From Leucobacter aridicollis (GTDB taxonomy: Bacteria; Actinomycetota; Actinomycetes; Actinomycetales; Microbacteriaceae), in NCBI RefSeq assembly GCF_013409595.1, contig NZ_JACCBD010000001.1, forward strand, positions 1,426,001 to 1,490,000: DNA of 64,000 nucleotides, in the 5' to 3' direction. The notes beneath the pieces are model-generated. The model saw only the letters and a list, made by a program, of their open reading frames with translations. It was not told the DNA's origin and searched no databases. Below are positions 50,901-58,768 of the stretch, piece by piece (position 1 is the first letter of the stretch; each line of letters starts with the position of its first letter). A program made the position numbers and the translations under genes.

Positions 50901-51614
50901 GAGATCGAGCTTGAGTTCCCGCCCGAGCGCCTCGCCGATCCCGCCGACGGACCCCGCTGCTTCCGCACCCGCACGTCATGGTTTTACGACCTCGAGCGCG
51001 AGGGCCAGTGCGGGATGACCGAGATCCTCTCCGACGCCGACGAGGTGCGGCACGCTTCGCGGTCGTGGCTGCGGTGGGATCCCGCAGCGCACGCGATCAG
51101 GATCGCCGAGCACCGCAACTGGCGCGACGGCAACGCTGGCCCGCTCGCGAGCGGGGAACCGGTCCCGCCGCTCACGGTCGGCATGGTCGCCGTGCTGCTG
51201 AGCGGCATGAACCATGACAACGGCAGTGGCTATCACGTGCTCGCGGCGGTGCGGGACGGGCGTGTCGGGGCTGACTCCGTCAGGCTCGCGGTCGCGCGGC
51301 TGTTGGAGAGCCCAGATTTCACTCCGGTGAAGCTGGCAGGCATGATCGAGGCCGAGCCGGACTCGCTTGGCGTGCTGTGGCCAGCGCTCACCGAGTCGGT
51401 TCGCGTGGCCGCCGCACAGCCGAGCCCGCCCCGATGGCTGAACCGGGTGCTCGACGCCGCGCTGCTGCGCTCCGCGGCGTGTGTCGAGGCCTCGAGGCGG
51501 GGGCTGATCCCCGCCGACGCTGCCGGCTGGCCCGGACTCGCCGAGCTCGCGGGCCGCACGGGCACGCAGGCCGCGCTGCGGAAGGCGCGGGCGCTGCGGG
51601 ACGCGCTCGGGTGA
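47913..51614 (+). CDS. Very large DUF6493-like protein, partner of the SWIM gene
   Basis: A 1233-residue protein from GTG 47913, which overlaps the SWIM stop and has AGGAG upstream; the frame is open from 47346. It is mostly Ala/Leu-rich helical, suggesting a repeat solenoid (for example GFAGLDAAQRPGDRKVWAAF). An inserted linker (about residues 912-947) is an 18-bp tandem repeat encoding G-x-A-E-P-T. The C-terminal ~300 residues are a separate alpha/beta-like domain (FRTRTSWFYDLEREGQCGMT, LLSGMNHDNGSGYHVLAAV). No signal peptide or membrane segment. The DUF6493 assignment is from memory of the family and its SWIM neighbourhood. No enzymatic motif seen. Confidence 0.78.
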   Translation: MSASAALNESLAVYRALGWTDATPDLPPEAILALPLGTPEQQRTARAGLQSGEWGSFEALDAASYGWRSWLGEGVHAGLLALFAIRVGVSAKRAVAVAPASGAIGDELLTAVIADRDAEYAQSFVTHASARGGRMWIDATSRFAGSTVRLVHEFSLPVPERLDYLRDWAVYALGAPANEGWLQPRDRGEIPAAVLGPRFREHAAAAVALGLSVTGPFGVLLTAALDRGWLDADTALDLGFAGLDAAQRPGDRKVWAAFLTEHLGLTGEARRADLLGRADALVSAIATGDAPLAEAFGPALIAHGGDDTLLEVLMLGLGVKPKKARRALLVAAAGRPAPSAAVSAEVAALVEPLRIGNDVPLARAATRLLDAWGVAPDTAAMVGAGAEPAGAAPGTVRGRWEPTPPLWEVPRFSLGLDDGGRGVRESQSRGSRTSQGRGVGESRGAAALAAVDTAALAAEELTALAATHTDALVGAVTAAAAELSVRPEGGAVDPVAERFLALANELARRDPDLARATLRGVRQHWVPGLRSIAQWVAGESLPALDRPAREAFPGATPTVFGPAPARDAAVTQRLGEVPVLLSTPTWDDMRLSADAFTARLRSYAAQEVAASEADLFLALLRVDAAAVTPEQRDALRQIDVAIVGQDGAELPVRAGSVAAEYLAQPLTEPQVELDTQRHWWGTAHFEQPPALAAFPVRLKADTYGSDIGVGVLPVGGDWTALAAGDLDNAEVGLVLRQLVRRREPLTPGQAINLVGAQRGPHERAVVDATLALREGWDRGLLVPGVADVRKLGWSETPTKLAAFASACLDLADEGMLAVAWPLLDDLVALSVAAPRRLAGTAELVDAIGELLPAVIAAVDTGVAPAGALQVSGVRALAAAGGSSRAVQLARAVVAGLPDAAPERAPETAEQSGPAEPTGSAEPTGHAEPTGHAEPTEPAEPTGSVEPTGGPATAEAVMTDAEFAAFWQSDVVAPPAIDDGATIRARWQDPAASTRLLEIELEFPPERLADPADGPRCFRTRTSWFYDLEREGQCGMTEILSDADEVRHASRSWLRWDPAAHAIRIAEHRNWRDGNAGPLASGEPVPPLTVGMVAVLLSGMNHDNGSGYHVLAAVRDGRVGADSVRLAVARLLESPDFTPVKLAGMIEAEPDSLGVLWPALTESVRVAAAQPSPPRWLNRVLDAALLRSAACVEASRRGLIPADAAGWPGLAELAGRTGTQAALRKARALRDALG
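50645..50752 (+). repeat. Six 18-bp tandem repeats in the DUF6493-like gene
   Basis: Six in-frame units with consensus GGGAYCTGCCGAGCCGAC encode G-[PSH]-A-E-P-T repeats (one unit begins E-P, one reads S-V). Units three and four are identical, indicating recent slippage. Confidence 0.9.
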
Positions 51615-51664
51615 CACAACGCGCCGGGCGCCCGACTCGGCCAGCGGGGTGAGAGAATAGCCTG

Positions 51665-52624
51665 ATGCGTATCGTGTTTGCCGGAACCCCAGAGTTCGCC
51701 GTCCCCAGTCTGCGAGCCTTGGTCGACGCCGGCCACGATGTCGTCGGCGTCGTCACACGCGAGGACGCGCCGCTCGGGCGCAAGCGCGTGCTCACGCCCT
51801 CGCCCGTCGCCCAGGCGGCTTCGGAGCTCGGGATCGACACGCTGAAGGCGAACCGGCTCGGCGACGAGGCGACCGCCTGGGTCCAGGACCGCGCACCCGA
51901 GCTCGGCGTCATCGTCGCGTACGGCGGGCTCATCCGTGAGCCGCTGCTGTCGAGTCCCGCACACGGCTGGATCAACCTGCATTTCTCGGACCTGCCGCGG
52001 TGGCGCGGAGCCGCCCCCGTGCAACGGGCCCTCATGGCGGGGGAGCAGGAGCTCGGGGTGACTGTGTTTCGGCTGGTCGCCGCGCTCGACGCGGGGGACG
52101 TGCTCACGCGCGGCTCGACGACGTTCGCGCCCGGCACCTCAGCCGGCGAGGCGCTCACCGCGCTGTCCGCGTCCGGGACGGATGCACTGCTGCGCGCCGT
52201 CGCACTGCTCGCGGAGGACCCCGAGGCGGGGGAAGCGCAGGTCGGTGAAGACACGTACGCGCACAAGCTCTCGCGCGAAGACGGACTCATCGCATTTGGC
52301 TCGGGGGCGTCTGCGGAGGCCGTCCTCGCGCACTGGGCTGGCGTGACGCCGGAGCCCGGAGCGTACGCGCTCATCGGCGGCGACCCGATCAAGCTGACGG
52401 AGCTGCGTCCGCTCGATGCGGGGCTCGCGGCGGCGGTGCCCGCGGATCTCGCGCCTGGCGAGGCGCGCCTCGTCGCGAAGCGGGCCGTCGTCGGGTGCGG
52501 GACCGTGAACGCTGCAGGAAGCGCCGCCGGGCTCGAGCTCGCGCGTGTGCAGCCGGCAGGGAAGCCGGCCATGGACGGAGCCGCGTGGTTGCGCGGCCGC
52601 GACGGAAAGGCGGACCTCGCGTGA
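51665..52624 (+). CDS. fmt: Methionyl-tRNA formyltransferase
   Basis: Formylates initiator Met-tRNA using 10-formyl-THF. It has 319 residues, with FAGTPEFAVPSLRALVDAGHDV at the N-terminus and the active site NLHFSDLPRWRGAAPVQ (Asn, His); the second conserved Asp is in ALDAGDVL. The C-terminal anticodon-side domain is present. GAGAAT lies 6 nt before ATG 51665, so it may be leaderless. It overlaps rsmB by 4 nt. Confidence 0.96.
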   Translation: MRIVFAGTPEFAVPSLRALVDAGHDVVGVVTREDAPLGRKRVLTPSPVAQAASELGIDTLKANRLGDEATAWVQDRAPELGVIVAYGGLIREPLLSSPAHGWINLHFSDLPRWRGAAPVQRALMAGEQELGVTVFRLVAALDAGDVLTRGSTTFAPGTSAGEALTALSASGTDALLRAVALLAEDPEAGEAQVGEDTYAHKLSREDGLIAFGSGASAEAVLAHWAGVTPEPGAYALIGGDPIKLTELRPLDAGLAAAVPADLAPGEARLVAKRAVVGCGTVNAAGSAAGLELARVQPAGKPAMDGAAWLRGRDGKADLA

Positions 52625-54234
52625 GCGAGCACCAGTCACACAGCGGGCGCGGCGACGCCGCTCGGGGAAACGGCCGCGACGGCGGTCGCAGTGGTGGCAA
52701 TCGCGGCGGGCGGCCGAACGCGGGCCGAGCCAGCGGACGCGGGGGAGCCCCGCGCGGCGGAGCAGGCGGCCGCGGCGGCCAGCGTCAGGGCCGCCCCCGG
52801 ATCTCGGGCGCCAGGATCGTCGCCTACGACGTGCTGCGTGACGTCGTCGAGCGCGACGCGTACGCGAACCTTGCGCTGGCCTCCCGGATCCGGGACGCCA
52901 GGCTCGACGGCCGCGACGCTGCGCTTGCCACCGAGCTCGCCGCGGGGACCCTCCGCTCGCTGGGCCGACTCGACCGCATCATCGAACTGGCCGCGGACCG
53001 GTCGGCCGCGGACATCGACGCGCGCACCCTGAACGTGCTCCGGATCGGCGCGCACCAGTTGCTCGCCATGCGCACGGCGGCGCACGCTGCGGTCCATGAG
53101 AGCGTCGAGCTGCAGCGACTCGTCGGGAATGAGCGCGCCGCTGGATTCGTGAACGGTGTGCTCAGGGAGATCGGGCGGTCCACCAACGAGGAGTGGGACG
53201 CGCGCATCGCCGAGACCGCGAGGAACGCCGACGACGCCCTCGCCGTACGCACGTCGCACCCGGCATGGGTGGTGCGTGCGCTGCGGGACGCGCTCCGCGC
53301 CGAGGGCAGCGAGGCAGAGCTCGACGCGCTCCTCGACGCAGACAACGCCTCGCCACGCGTGAACCTGGCCCTGCTCGAAGGCTCCGGCATCACCGCCGAG
53401 GAACTCGCGCTTGTCGAACCCGACACGCTCGACGCCGTCGGCCCGTCGCCGATCGGTCTTGAGCTCACCGGCGGCGATCCTGGTCGCGCGATCGCGGGGG
53501 CGGAGGAGCGCGCGGCGATCCCGGCGGGCCTCCTGCGGGTGCAGGATCAGGGCTCCCAGCTCGCCGCCCTCGCGCTCGTGCGGGCCACCCCGGTCGCCGA
53601 GGGCGAGCGCTGGCTCGACCTGTGCGCGGGCCCCGGCGGGAAGACCGCGATCCTCGGCGCGGAAGCGGTGGTCGAAGGCGCGACCGTTCGCGCGAACGAG
53701 GTATCCGATCACCGCGCGGAGCTCGTGCGGAATTCGGTCGACGGCGTGCTGGCGCTCGCCCCGGATACGGTGACGGTCGTGAGCCACGATGGGCGCGAGG
53801 AGGAGGCGTTCGGGTGCGGGCGCGAGGGGCACGAGCTGTACGACAGGATCCTCGTCGACGCGCCCTGCTCCGGCCTGGGCGCGCTCCGGCGGCGGCCTGA
53901 GGCACGCTGGCGGAAGCAGCCGAGCGACCTCCCCGAACTTACGGCGCTGCAGACTGAACTCATCGACGCGGCCGTTGCGCACCTGAAGCCGGGCGGCGTG
54001 CTCGCCTACGTGACGTGCTCACCGCACCTCGCGGAGACGCGGGTCGGCGTCGAACGGGCGCTCAAGCGGCATCCCGAGCTGCGTGAACTCGACGCGAAGG
54101 CAGCGGTGCGCGCTGCGGCGCGGGAGGACGCGCAGCCGGAGCTTCCGGGCGACCAGCTCAGCGCGCAGCTGTGGCCGCACCGGCACGACACCGACGCGAT
54201 GTTCGTTTCGCTGCTCACCCGCGAGGCGCGGTAG
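52621..54234 (+). CDS. rsmB: 16S rRNA (cytosine-967-C5)-methyltransferase with RGG-rich tail
   Basis: Methylates C967 of 16S rRNA. GTG 52621 overlaps the fmt stop; the frame is open from 52495. In the 537 residues, a Gly/Arg/Asn-rich tail (about 7-60) precedes a NusB-like domain (ARIVAYDVLRDVVERDAYAN, about 62-195) and the Rossmann methyltransferase (LDLCAGPGGKTAIL). The catalytic cysteines are in VDAPCSGLGALRRRPEARW and VTCSPH. The tail is unusual for RsmB and looks like an RNA-binding RGG region. Confidence 0.94.
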   Translation: MSEHQSHSGRGDAARGNGRDGGRSGGNRGGRPNAGRASGRGGAPRGGAGGRGGQRQGRPRISGARIVAYDVLRDVVERDAYANLALASRIRDARLDGRDAALATELAAGTLRSLGRLDRIIELAADRSAADIDARTLNVLRIGAHQLLAMRTAAHAAVHESVELQRLVGNERAAGFVNGVLREIGRSTNEEWDARIAETARNADDALAVRTSHPAWVVRALRDALRAEGSEAELDALLDADNASPRVNLALLEGSGITAEELALVEPDTLDAVGPSPIGLELTGGDPGRAIAGAEERAAIPAGLLRVQDQGSQLAALALVRATPVAEGERWLDLCAGPGGKTAILGAEAVVEGATVRANEVSDHRAELVRNSVDGVLALAPDTVTVVSHDGREEEAFGCGREGHELYDRILVDAPCSGLGALRRRPEARWRKQPSDLPELTALQTELIDAAVAHLKPGGVLAYVTCSPHLAETRVGVERALKRHPELRELDAKAAVRAAAREDAQPELPGDQLSAQLWPHRHDTDAMFVSLLTREAR

Positions 54235-54261
54235 CGGGCGGCGCTCGCTTGCGCGGGGGTC

Positions 54262-54297
54262 CCGGGGCTCCCGGTGCTCCCGGGGCTCCTGGCGCTC
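54262..54297 (+). repeat. Four 9-bp tandem repeats after rsmB
   Basis: CCGGGGCTC, CCGGTGCTC, CCGGGGCTC, CTGGCGCTC follow one another exactly, 27 nt past the rsmB stop, in a 122-bp gap. No T-run or coding frame is associated. Confidence 0.8.
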
Positions 54298-54344
54298 CCG
54301 CCTGACTGCGGGATGAATTTCTTTCGTTTCCGCGATGTGGCGCC

Positions 54345-54356
54345 TACTCTTACCTT
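54345..54356 (+). promoter_or_regulatory. -10 element of the MFS gene (leaderless start)
   Basis: TACTCT at 54345-54350 ends exactly 6 nt before ATG 54357, with no Shine-Dalgarno, so transcription should begin at the start codon. Confidence 0.55.
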
Positions 54357-55820
54357 ATGAATAAGTCGGGCGCGACGGAGCCCCGCCCCCGTGACACGGC
54401 GCGGGCGGCCTCCGAAGCGCCCACAGACGCCCCCGACGGCGCACCGGGCGGAGCCCCGGTGGAGACGCCCGCGACCGGCGGCCGGACCTTCGCCCACGTG
54501 CTCGTCAACACGGCGGTCGCGAACCTGACGACGAACTTTCTCTGGTTCGCCATCGTGTTCTGGGTGTACCTGGAGACCCGAAGCATCCTCGCCACCGGGG
54601 TCCTCGGGGCCGTCTACATGTTTTTGCTTGCCGGCTGCTCCACGTGGTTCGGGTCGCTCGTCGACCGGATGCGCAAGCACCGCGTCATGCTGCTGAGCGC
54701 CTGGGCGACGCTCATCGCGTTCACCGTCGGCTGCGCACTTTTCTTCGCGGTGCCAGGGGAGCTGCTGCTCCGCCTGGACGCCCCCTGGTTCTGGCTGTTC
54801 ACGCTCGTCGTGCTCGCCGGCTGCGTCGTCGAGCTCATGCGCAACCTCGCCCTGGCGACGACCGTGACGCTGCTCGTGCCCGTCGAGCGTCACGCGAACG
54901 CGAACGGGCTCGTCGGCACCGTGCAGGGGCTCGCCTTCATCGCGACCAGCGTGCTCAGCGGTCTCTCCATTGGACTGCTCGGCATGGGGACGACGATCCT
55001 GCTCGCCACGCTGTTCGTCGCGGTCCCGCTCGTGCACCTGCACCTGCTGCGCATCCCCGAGCCCGTCGTCGCCCGCGATCCTGACCGCGCAGCCGTCGAT
55101 TTCCGCGGCGGGATGGCCGCAATGCTCGCCGTGCCGGGGCTCTTCGCGCTCGTGCTGTTTAGCACGTTCAACAACCTTGGCAGCGGGGCGTTTATGGCGC
55201 TCCTCGACCCGTACGGGCTCACGATGTTCCCGGTGGAGGTCTGGGGACTCGTCTTCGGGCTCGCCTCGACCGGATTCATCGTCGGCGGTCTCGCCGTCGC
55301 GAAGTGGGGCCTCGGGCCGAACCCGATCCGCACCATGCTGGTGCTCGTCGGCATCCTCGGGGTCGTGGGGATCGCGTTCACGATCCGCGAGTGGCCCTGG
55401 CTGTTCATCGCGGGGATCTGGGTGTTCATGGCGCTCATGCCCGCGGTCGAGGCCGCCGAACAAACGGTGATCCAGCGCGTCGTGCCGTTCGAGAAGCAGG
55501 GGCGCGTGTTCGGGCTCGCGATGACCTTCGAGGCGGCGGCGGCGCCGATCACCTCGCTCATCATCGCGCCGATCGCGGAGTTCTGGATCGTGCCGTTCAT
55601 GCGCACCGACACGGGGCAGCGCGAGTGGGGGTGGCTGCTCGGCGAGGGCGACAGCCGCGGGATCGCGCTCATCTTTGTGTGCACGGGGATCGGGATGATC
55701 CTGCTCGCCTGCGCCGCATTCTTCACCCGCTCGTACCGCACGCTCTCTCGCGGGTTCGCCGCCCGGCCGGCGACAGGTCCGGCGCCGCGGCACGGCGCCC
55801 CCGAGACCGCCGTAGACTAG
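54357..55820 (+). CDS. MFS transporter, drug-efflux type
   Basis: A 487-residue permease with a Pro/Ala-rich cytoplasmic N-terminus of about 45 residues and twelve predicted helices. [16 protein letters not shown] is the motif A loop. The helix-5 region [20 protein letters not shown] resembles Tet/Mef-type exporters. Leaderless start (TACTCT, 6 nt). It lies between rsmB and rpe, which are commonly adjacent, so it is probably an insertion. Substrate unknown. Confidence 0.85.
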   Translation: MNKSGATEPRPRDTARAASEAPTDAPDGAPGGAPVETPATGGRTFAHVLVNTAVANLTTNFLWFAIVFWVYLETRSILATGVLGAVYMFLLAGCSTWFGSLVDRMRKHRVMLLSAWATLIAFTVGCALFFAVPGELLLRLDAPWFWLFTLVVLAGCVVELMRNLALATTVTLLVPVERHANANGLVGTVQGLAFIATSVLSGLSIGLLGMGTTILLATLFVAVPLVHLHLLRIPEPVVARDPDRAAVDFRGGMAAMLAVPGLFALVLFSTFNNLGSGAFMALLDPYGLTMFPVEVWGLVFGLASTGFIVGGLAVAKWGLGPNPIRTMLVLVGILGVVGIAFTIREWPWLFIAGIWVFMALMPAVEAAEQTVIQRVVPFEKQGRVFGLAMTFEAAAAPITSLIIAPIAEFWIVPFMRTDTGQREWGWLLGEGDSRGIALIFVCTGIGMILLACAAFFTRSYRTLSRGFAARPATGPAPRHGAPETAVD

Positions 55821-55824
55821 TCAC

Positions 55825-56487
55825 GTGACCGCGCAGCGCATTAACCCCAGCATCCTGTCCGCAGACTTCGTCAACCTCCAGGCAGAGCTCGAGGCCATCC
55901 GCACCGCGGATCTCGTGCACGTCGACGTGATGGACAATCACTTCGTGCCAAACCTCACGATGGGCCCGCCGATCGTTGAGCGCATTCAGGCGGTGTCGCC
56001 GGTGCCGCTCGACATGCATCTCATGATCAGCGACGCCGACCGCTGGGCTCCCGGGTATGCAGAGCTTGGGGCGTTCTCGGTGACGTTCCACGTCGAGGCG
56101 TCGACTGACCCGGTCGCGCTCGCCCGCAAGATTCGGGACATCGGCGCGCGCGCCGGCATCGCGCTCAAGCCGGGCACCGACCCGGAGCCGTACCTCGAGC
56201 TGTTGCCCGAGTTCGATCAGGTGCTCGTGATGACCGTCGAGCCCGGGTTCGGCGGCCAGTCGTTCATGCCCGACATGATGCCGAAGCTGCGACGCTTCGC
56301 CGAGGCGCGCGCGAAGCACGGCCTCGACGTCTGGCTGCAGGTCGACGGTGGCATCACTGTCGATACGATCGGCATCGCGGCCGAGGCGGGCGCAGATACC
56401 TTCGTCGCGGGCTCCGCGGTGTACGGTGGCGTGCCCGAGGAGCGGATCGCCGACCTGCGCGCGGCGGCCGCGCAGCACGCGCATTAG
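55825..56487 (+). CDS. rpe: Ribulose-phosphate 3-epimerase
   Basis: Interconverts ribulose-5-P and xylulose-5-P in the pentose phosphate pathway. TIM barrel of 220 residues. [29 protein letters not shown] (metal His/Asp), [13 protein letters not shown] and VDGGI are all present. GTG 55825 is preceded by TAGACT exactly 6 nt upstream, inside the end of the MFS gene, so it probably has its own leaderless transcript. Confidence 0.96.
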   Translation: MTAQRINPSILSADFVNLQAELEAIRTADLVHVDVMDNHFVPNLTMGPPIVERIQAVSPVPLDMHLMISDADRWAPGYAELGAFSVTFHVEASTDPVALARKIRDIGARAGIALKPGTDPEPYLELLPEFDQVLVMTVEPGFGGQSFMPDMMPKLRRFAEARAKHGLDVWLQVDGGITVDTIGIAAEAGADTFVAGSAVYGGVPEERIADLRAAAAQHAH

Positions 56488-56539
56488 CCCGGACGCGCTC
56501 TAGCCAGTCAGCCAACGAGCCCGCGCGCACGAGCGAGCG

Positions 56540-56863
56540 CTAGTCTGCCGCGCCGCCGACGTTCAGTAACACGACGCCGGCGATGGTGAGGGCGACGCCG
56601 ATGAGCTGCAGCGCCGTCAAACGCTCGTGGTAGGCGACGAACCCGATGCCGACCACGAGCACGGTTCCCGCGGCCGACCAGATGGCGTATGCGGTGCCGA
56701 CGGGCATGCTCTGCAGCACGCGCGACAGCAGGTAGAACGAGAGCGCGTAGCCCGCGAGTACCGCGACGGTCGGCCAGAGCTTCGTGAAGCCCTCGGAAAC
56801 CTTCAGCATCGAGGTTGCGAAGACCTCAAGGGCGATGGCGGCGGCGAGAAGTGCCCAGTGCAT
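56540..56863 (-). CDS. Small multidrug resistance (SMR) exporter
   Basis: A 107-residue, four-helix proton-coupled exporter. The essential Glu is in ALEVFATSMLKVSEGFT (Glu14), and AYAIWSAAGTVLV with a GxG-type helix 4 (IAGVVLLNVGGA) follows EmrE/Qac-type members. It works as a dimer in the membrane and exports cationic compounds. GAAGGAC precedes the ATG. Its leader contains 14-bp tandem repeats. It could also be a Gdx guanidinium exporter, though the helix-3 motif favours EmrE type. Confidence 0.9.
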   Translation of the reverse strand: MHWALLAAAIALEVFATSMLKVSEGFTKLWPTVAVLAGYALSFYLLSRVLQSMPVGTAYAIWSAAGTVLVVGIGFVAYHERLTALQLIGVALTIAGVVLLNVGGAAD

Positions 56864-56873
56864 GAGTGTCCTT

Positions 56874-56911
56874 CGTGGTCGGAAAGCCGTGGTCGGAAAG
56901 CCGTGGTCGGA
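56874..56911. repeat. 14-bp tandem repeats in the SMR gene leader
   Basis: CGTGGTCGGAAAGC occurs at 56874-56887 and 56888-56901, then a partial third copy (CGTGGTCGGA, 56902-56911). It lies directly upstream of the SMR start codon on the minus strand. Confidence 0.85.
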
Positions 56912-56977
56912 GTGGCGCGGCGGCGGGGCCGCGGCGGGGGCAGAGCGGTGTGTGCGCGCCCCGCCGCGGCGCGTCGG

Positions 56978-58414
56978 CTAGGAGTCGAAGCCCATGCCGA
57001 CGGCATCCATGGTGCTCAGCCAGAGGCCGCGCTTGCCTTCACGCCGGTCTGAGCGAGCCATCTCGGCCGTGGTGATCTTGACGCCGAGCGCGGCGATCGG
57101 CTCGGGCGGGAACGGGATCGGCTTCTTCCGGACGAGGTCGAGCTGGGTGCGCTCGGTCGTGAGTCCGTCGAGCAGATCGAGCATGACGTTGGCACCGAAC
57201 CGCGTCGCGCCGACGCCGAGGCCGGTGAACCCTGTCGCGGAAACCACGCGGTCGCGATGCGCCCGGGTGAAGAACGAGAAGAACCGGCTGCACGAGTCGA
57301 TCGCGCCACCCCATGCGTGGCTGAATCCGATGTCGCCGAGCACGGGGAACGTCTCGTAGAAGTGCGCGACAAGCCGCCGGTAGGTTGGCTCGCTGTTGTA
57401 GTACTCCTCGTTGAGGCCTTTCCCGAAGTGGTATAGCGCGTCATAGCCGCCGAAGAGGATGCGCTCCAGCCCGTCCGCCCCGCGCGTCTTGCGGATGTAG
57501 TGGAAGCGGTTGTTCATGTCTGCGAGGCCCTGGTCGTTGGCCCAGCCGAGCGCGGCGGATTGTTCGGGCGTGAGCGGATTGCTCATGAGTGCGTAGTCCC
57601 ACACCGGAACCGTGAACGGTCGCGCCCGCTTGAGGAGGTTCGGGAACACGTTCGTGGCGAGCGCGACACGCTGCGCGCGGATCGTCGCGCCGCCGTCGGT
57701 CGTGAGGGTGACGGCGTCGGCAGCGGCGCTGATGCCTGTTGCGTGCGACTGCTCGTAGATGTCGACGCCGAGCTCGAGGCAGACGCGGCGGAGCTCCCAC
57801 GCGAGCTTGGCGGGATGGACGAGCACGTTGCCCTCGCGCTCCCAGAGCGCGCCGTGATACACGGGGGAGTTGACCTCGGTCTGCACTGCCGCGGCATCGA
57901 AGTAGACGGCGTCGGGGTCGGACGCGGCATCGGCCCTGAGGATCGCGTCCTGGTACGGCTCTGAGGCGACGCGCAGCACGCCCGTCTCGCTCCAGTCGCA
58001 GTCCATGTTGTAGCGGCGAACCGTCTCGCCGAACTCGCGGATGTTCTCGAGACCGAGTTCGTGCAGCCGCGCGGTCTCCTTCGGGAGGTGGCGCTCGCCG
58101 TTGCTCGCCCCGTGTGTCAGGCTCGCCTCGCAAAATCCGCCGTTGCGGCCCGAGGCGGCCCAGCCGATGCGTTGCCCCTCGATCAGGATCACGCGCCGTG
58201 ACGCATCGCGTTCCTTCGCGAGGAGCGCGGTCCACAGCCCGGTGTAGCCGCCCCCGACGACTAGGAGGTCGGTCTCGAGCGCCCCCGTCGCGGGTGGCAG
58301 CGCGGCGGGGCGCTCGTCCGTGTCAAGCCAGTACGGCTCGCGGCGGGTGTTCGCGAGGGCTGCGTCGATGCGCTCCGCAGAGACAGCAGCCTCGGCGCGC
58401 TCGTAGGTCGTCAT
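56978..58414 (-). CDS. FAD-dependent amine oxidoreductase (gamma-glutamylputrescine oxidase-like, DAO family)
   Basis: A 478-residue flavoprotein. FAD binding is at VVGGGYTGLWTALLAK (GGGYTG 54-59) and GWAASGRNGGFCEASLTHG is typical of PuuB-like enzymes. The C-terminal SATGFTGLGVGATRFGANV is the second FAD contact. It is divergent from an aldehyde dehydrogenase that would take its aldehyde product, with an Lrp regulator and cupin behind. This matches the oxidation steps of putrescine or gamma-glutamylputrescine use. No gamma-glutamyl ligase is nearby, so the exact amine is unknown. Confidence 0.85.
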   Translation of the reverse strand: MTTYERAEAAVSAERIDAALANTRREPYWLDTDERPAALPPATGALETDLLVVGGGYTGLWTALLAKERDASRRVILIEGQRIGWAASGRNGGFCEASLTHGASNGERHLPKETARLHELGLENIREFGETVRRYNMDCDWSETGVLRVASEPYQDAILRADAASDPDAVYFDAAAVQTEVNSPVYHGALWEREGNVLVHPAKLAWELRRVCLELGVDIYEQSHATGISAAADAVTLTTDGGATIRAQRVALATNVFPNLLKRARPFTVPVWDYALMSNPLTPEQSAALGWANDQGLADMNNRFHYIRKTRGADGLERILFGGYDALYHFGKGLNEEYYNSEPTYRRLVAHFYETFPVLGDIGFSHAWGGAIDSCSRFFSFFTRAHRDRVVSATGFTGLGVGATRFGANVMLDLLDGLTTERTQLDLVRKKPIPFPPEPIAALGVKITTAEMARSDRREGKRGLWLSTMDAVGMGFDS

Positions 58415-58768
58415 GCGTGTTCCTTTTCGATCTTGGGATGGAGCCCCGGCCCGCCGGGAGAGCAGCGGGCCGAGGCGGGGAGACCCGGCTGTGACCGGGC
58501 CGTCGCTGAGCTGGCGGGCTCAGCGGGTCTGAGGGTCGCGGTTGCCGCGTGTGGCGGGTGTGTGCGTCATGACAACTCCGTTGTTATCGGGGTATACCCC
58601 TGCGTCGAGTGGACAAGATGCATCGTGCACTGATTTGCTCAAATAGTCAATTCAGGCGCGCTAGGTTGCTGTCTCAGCAAACTAAACCCGACCTATCTTG
58701 CGGAACCGTGAACCTTGTCGTATGGTTGGCATGCAACATTGCAGTTACTGATACACGGAGGTATCGCC
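58415..58768. promoter_or_regulatory. Divergent control region of the amine-oxidase and aldehyde-dehydrogenase genes
   Basis: These 354 bp carry no gene. They hold several palindromes: ACAAC-TCC-GTTGT (58572-58584), GGGGTATACCCC (58589-58600), TTGCTC-N4-AGTCAA (58635-58650), and TTGCTG-TCT-CAGCAA (58666-58680). TTGCGG (58698-58703) and TATGGT (58721-58726) with 17-bp spacing are a promoter for the dehydrogenase; TTGGCATGCAA lies near its start site. The TTGC-GCAA type sites resemble Lrp/AsnC operators, and an Lrp-type gene lies downstream. Confidence 0.6.

Noticed and set aside
56864..56911. Guanidine-II (mini-ykkC) riboswitch before the SMR gene
   Set aside because: The repeats contain ACGG, but the bases on either side cannot form the required paired hairpins, and the exporter looks EmrE-type.
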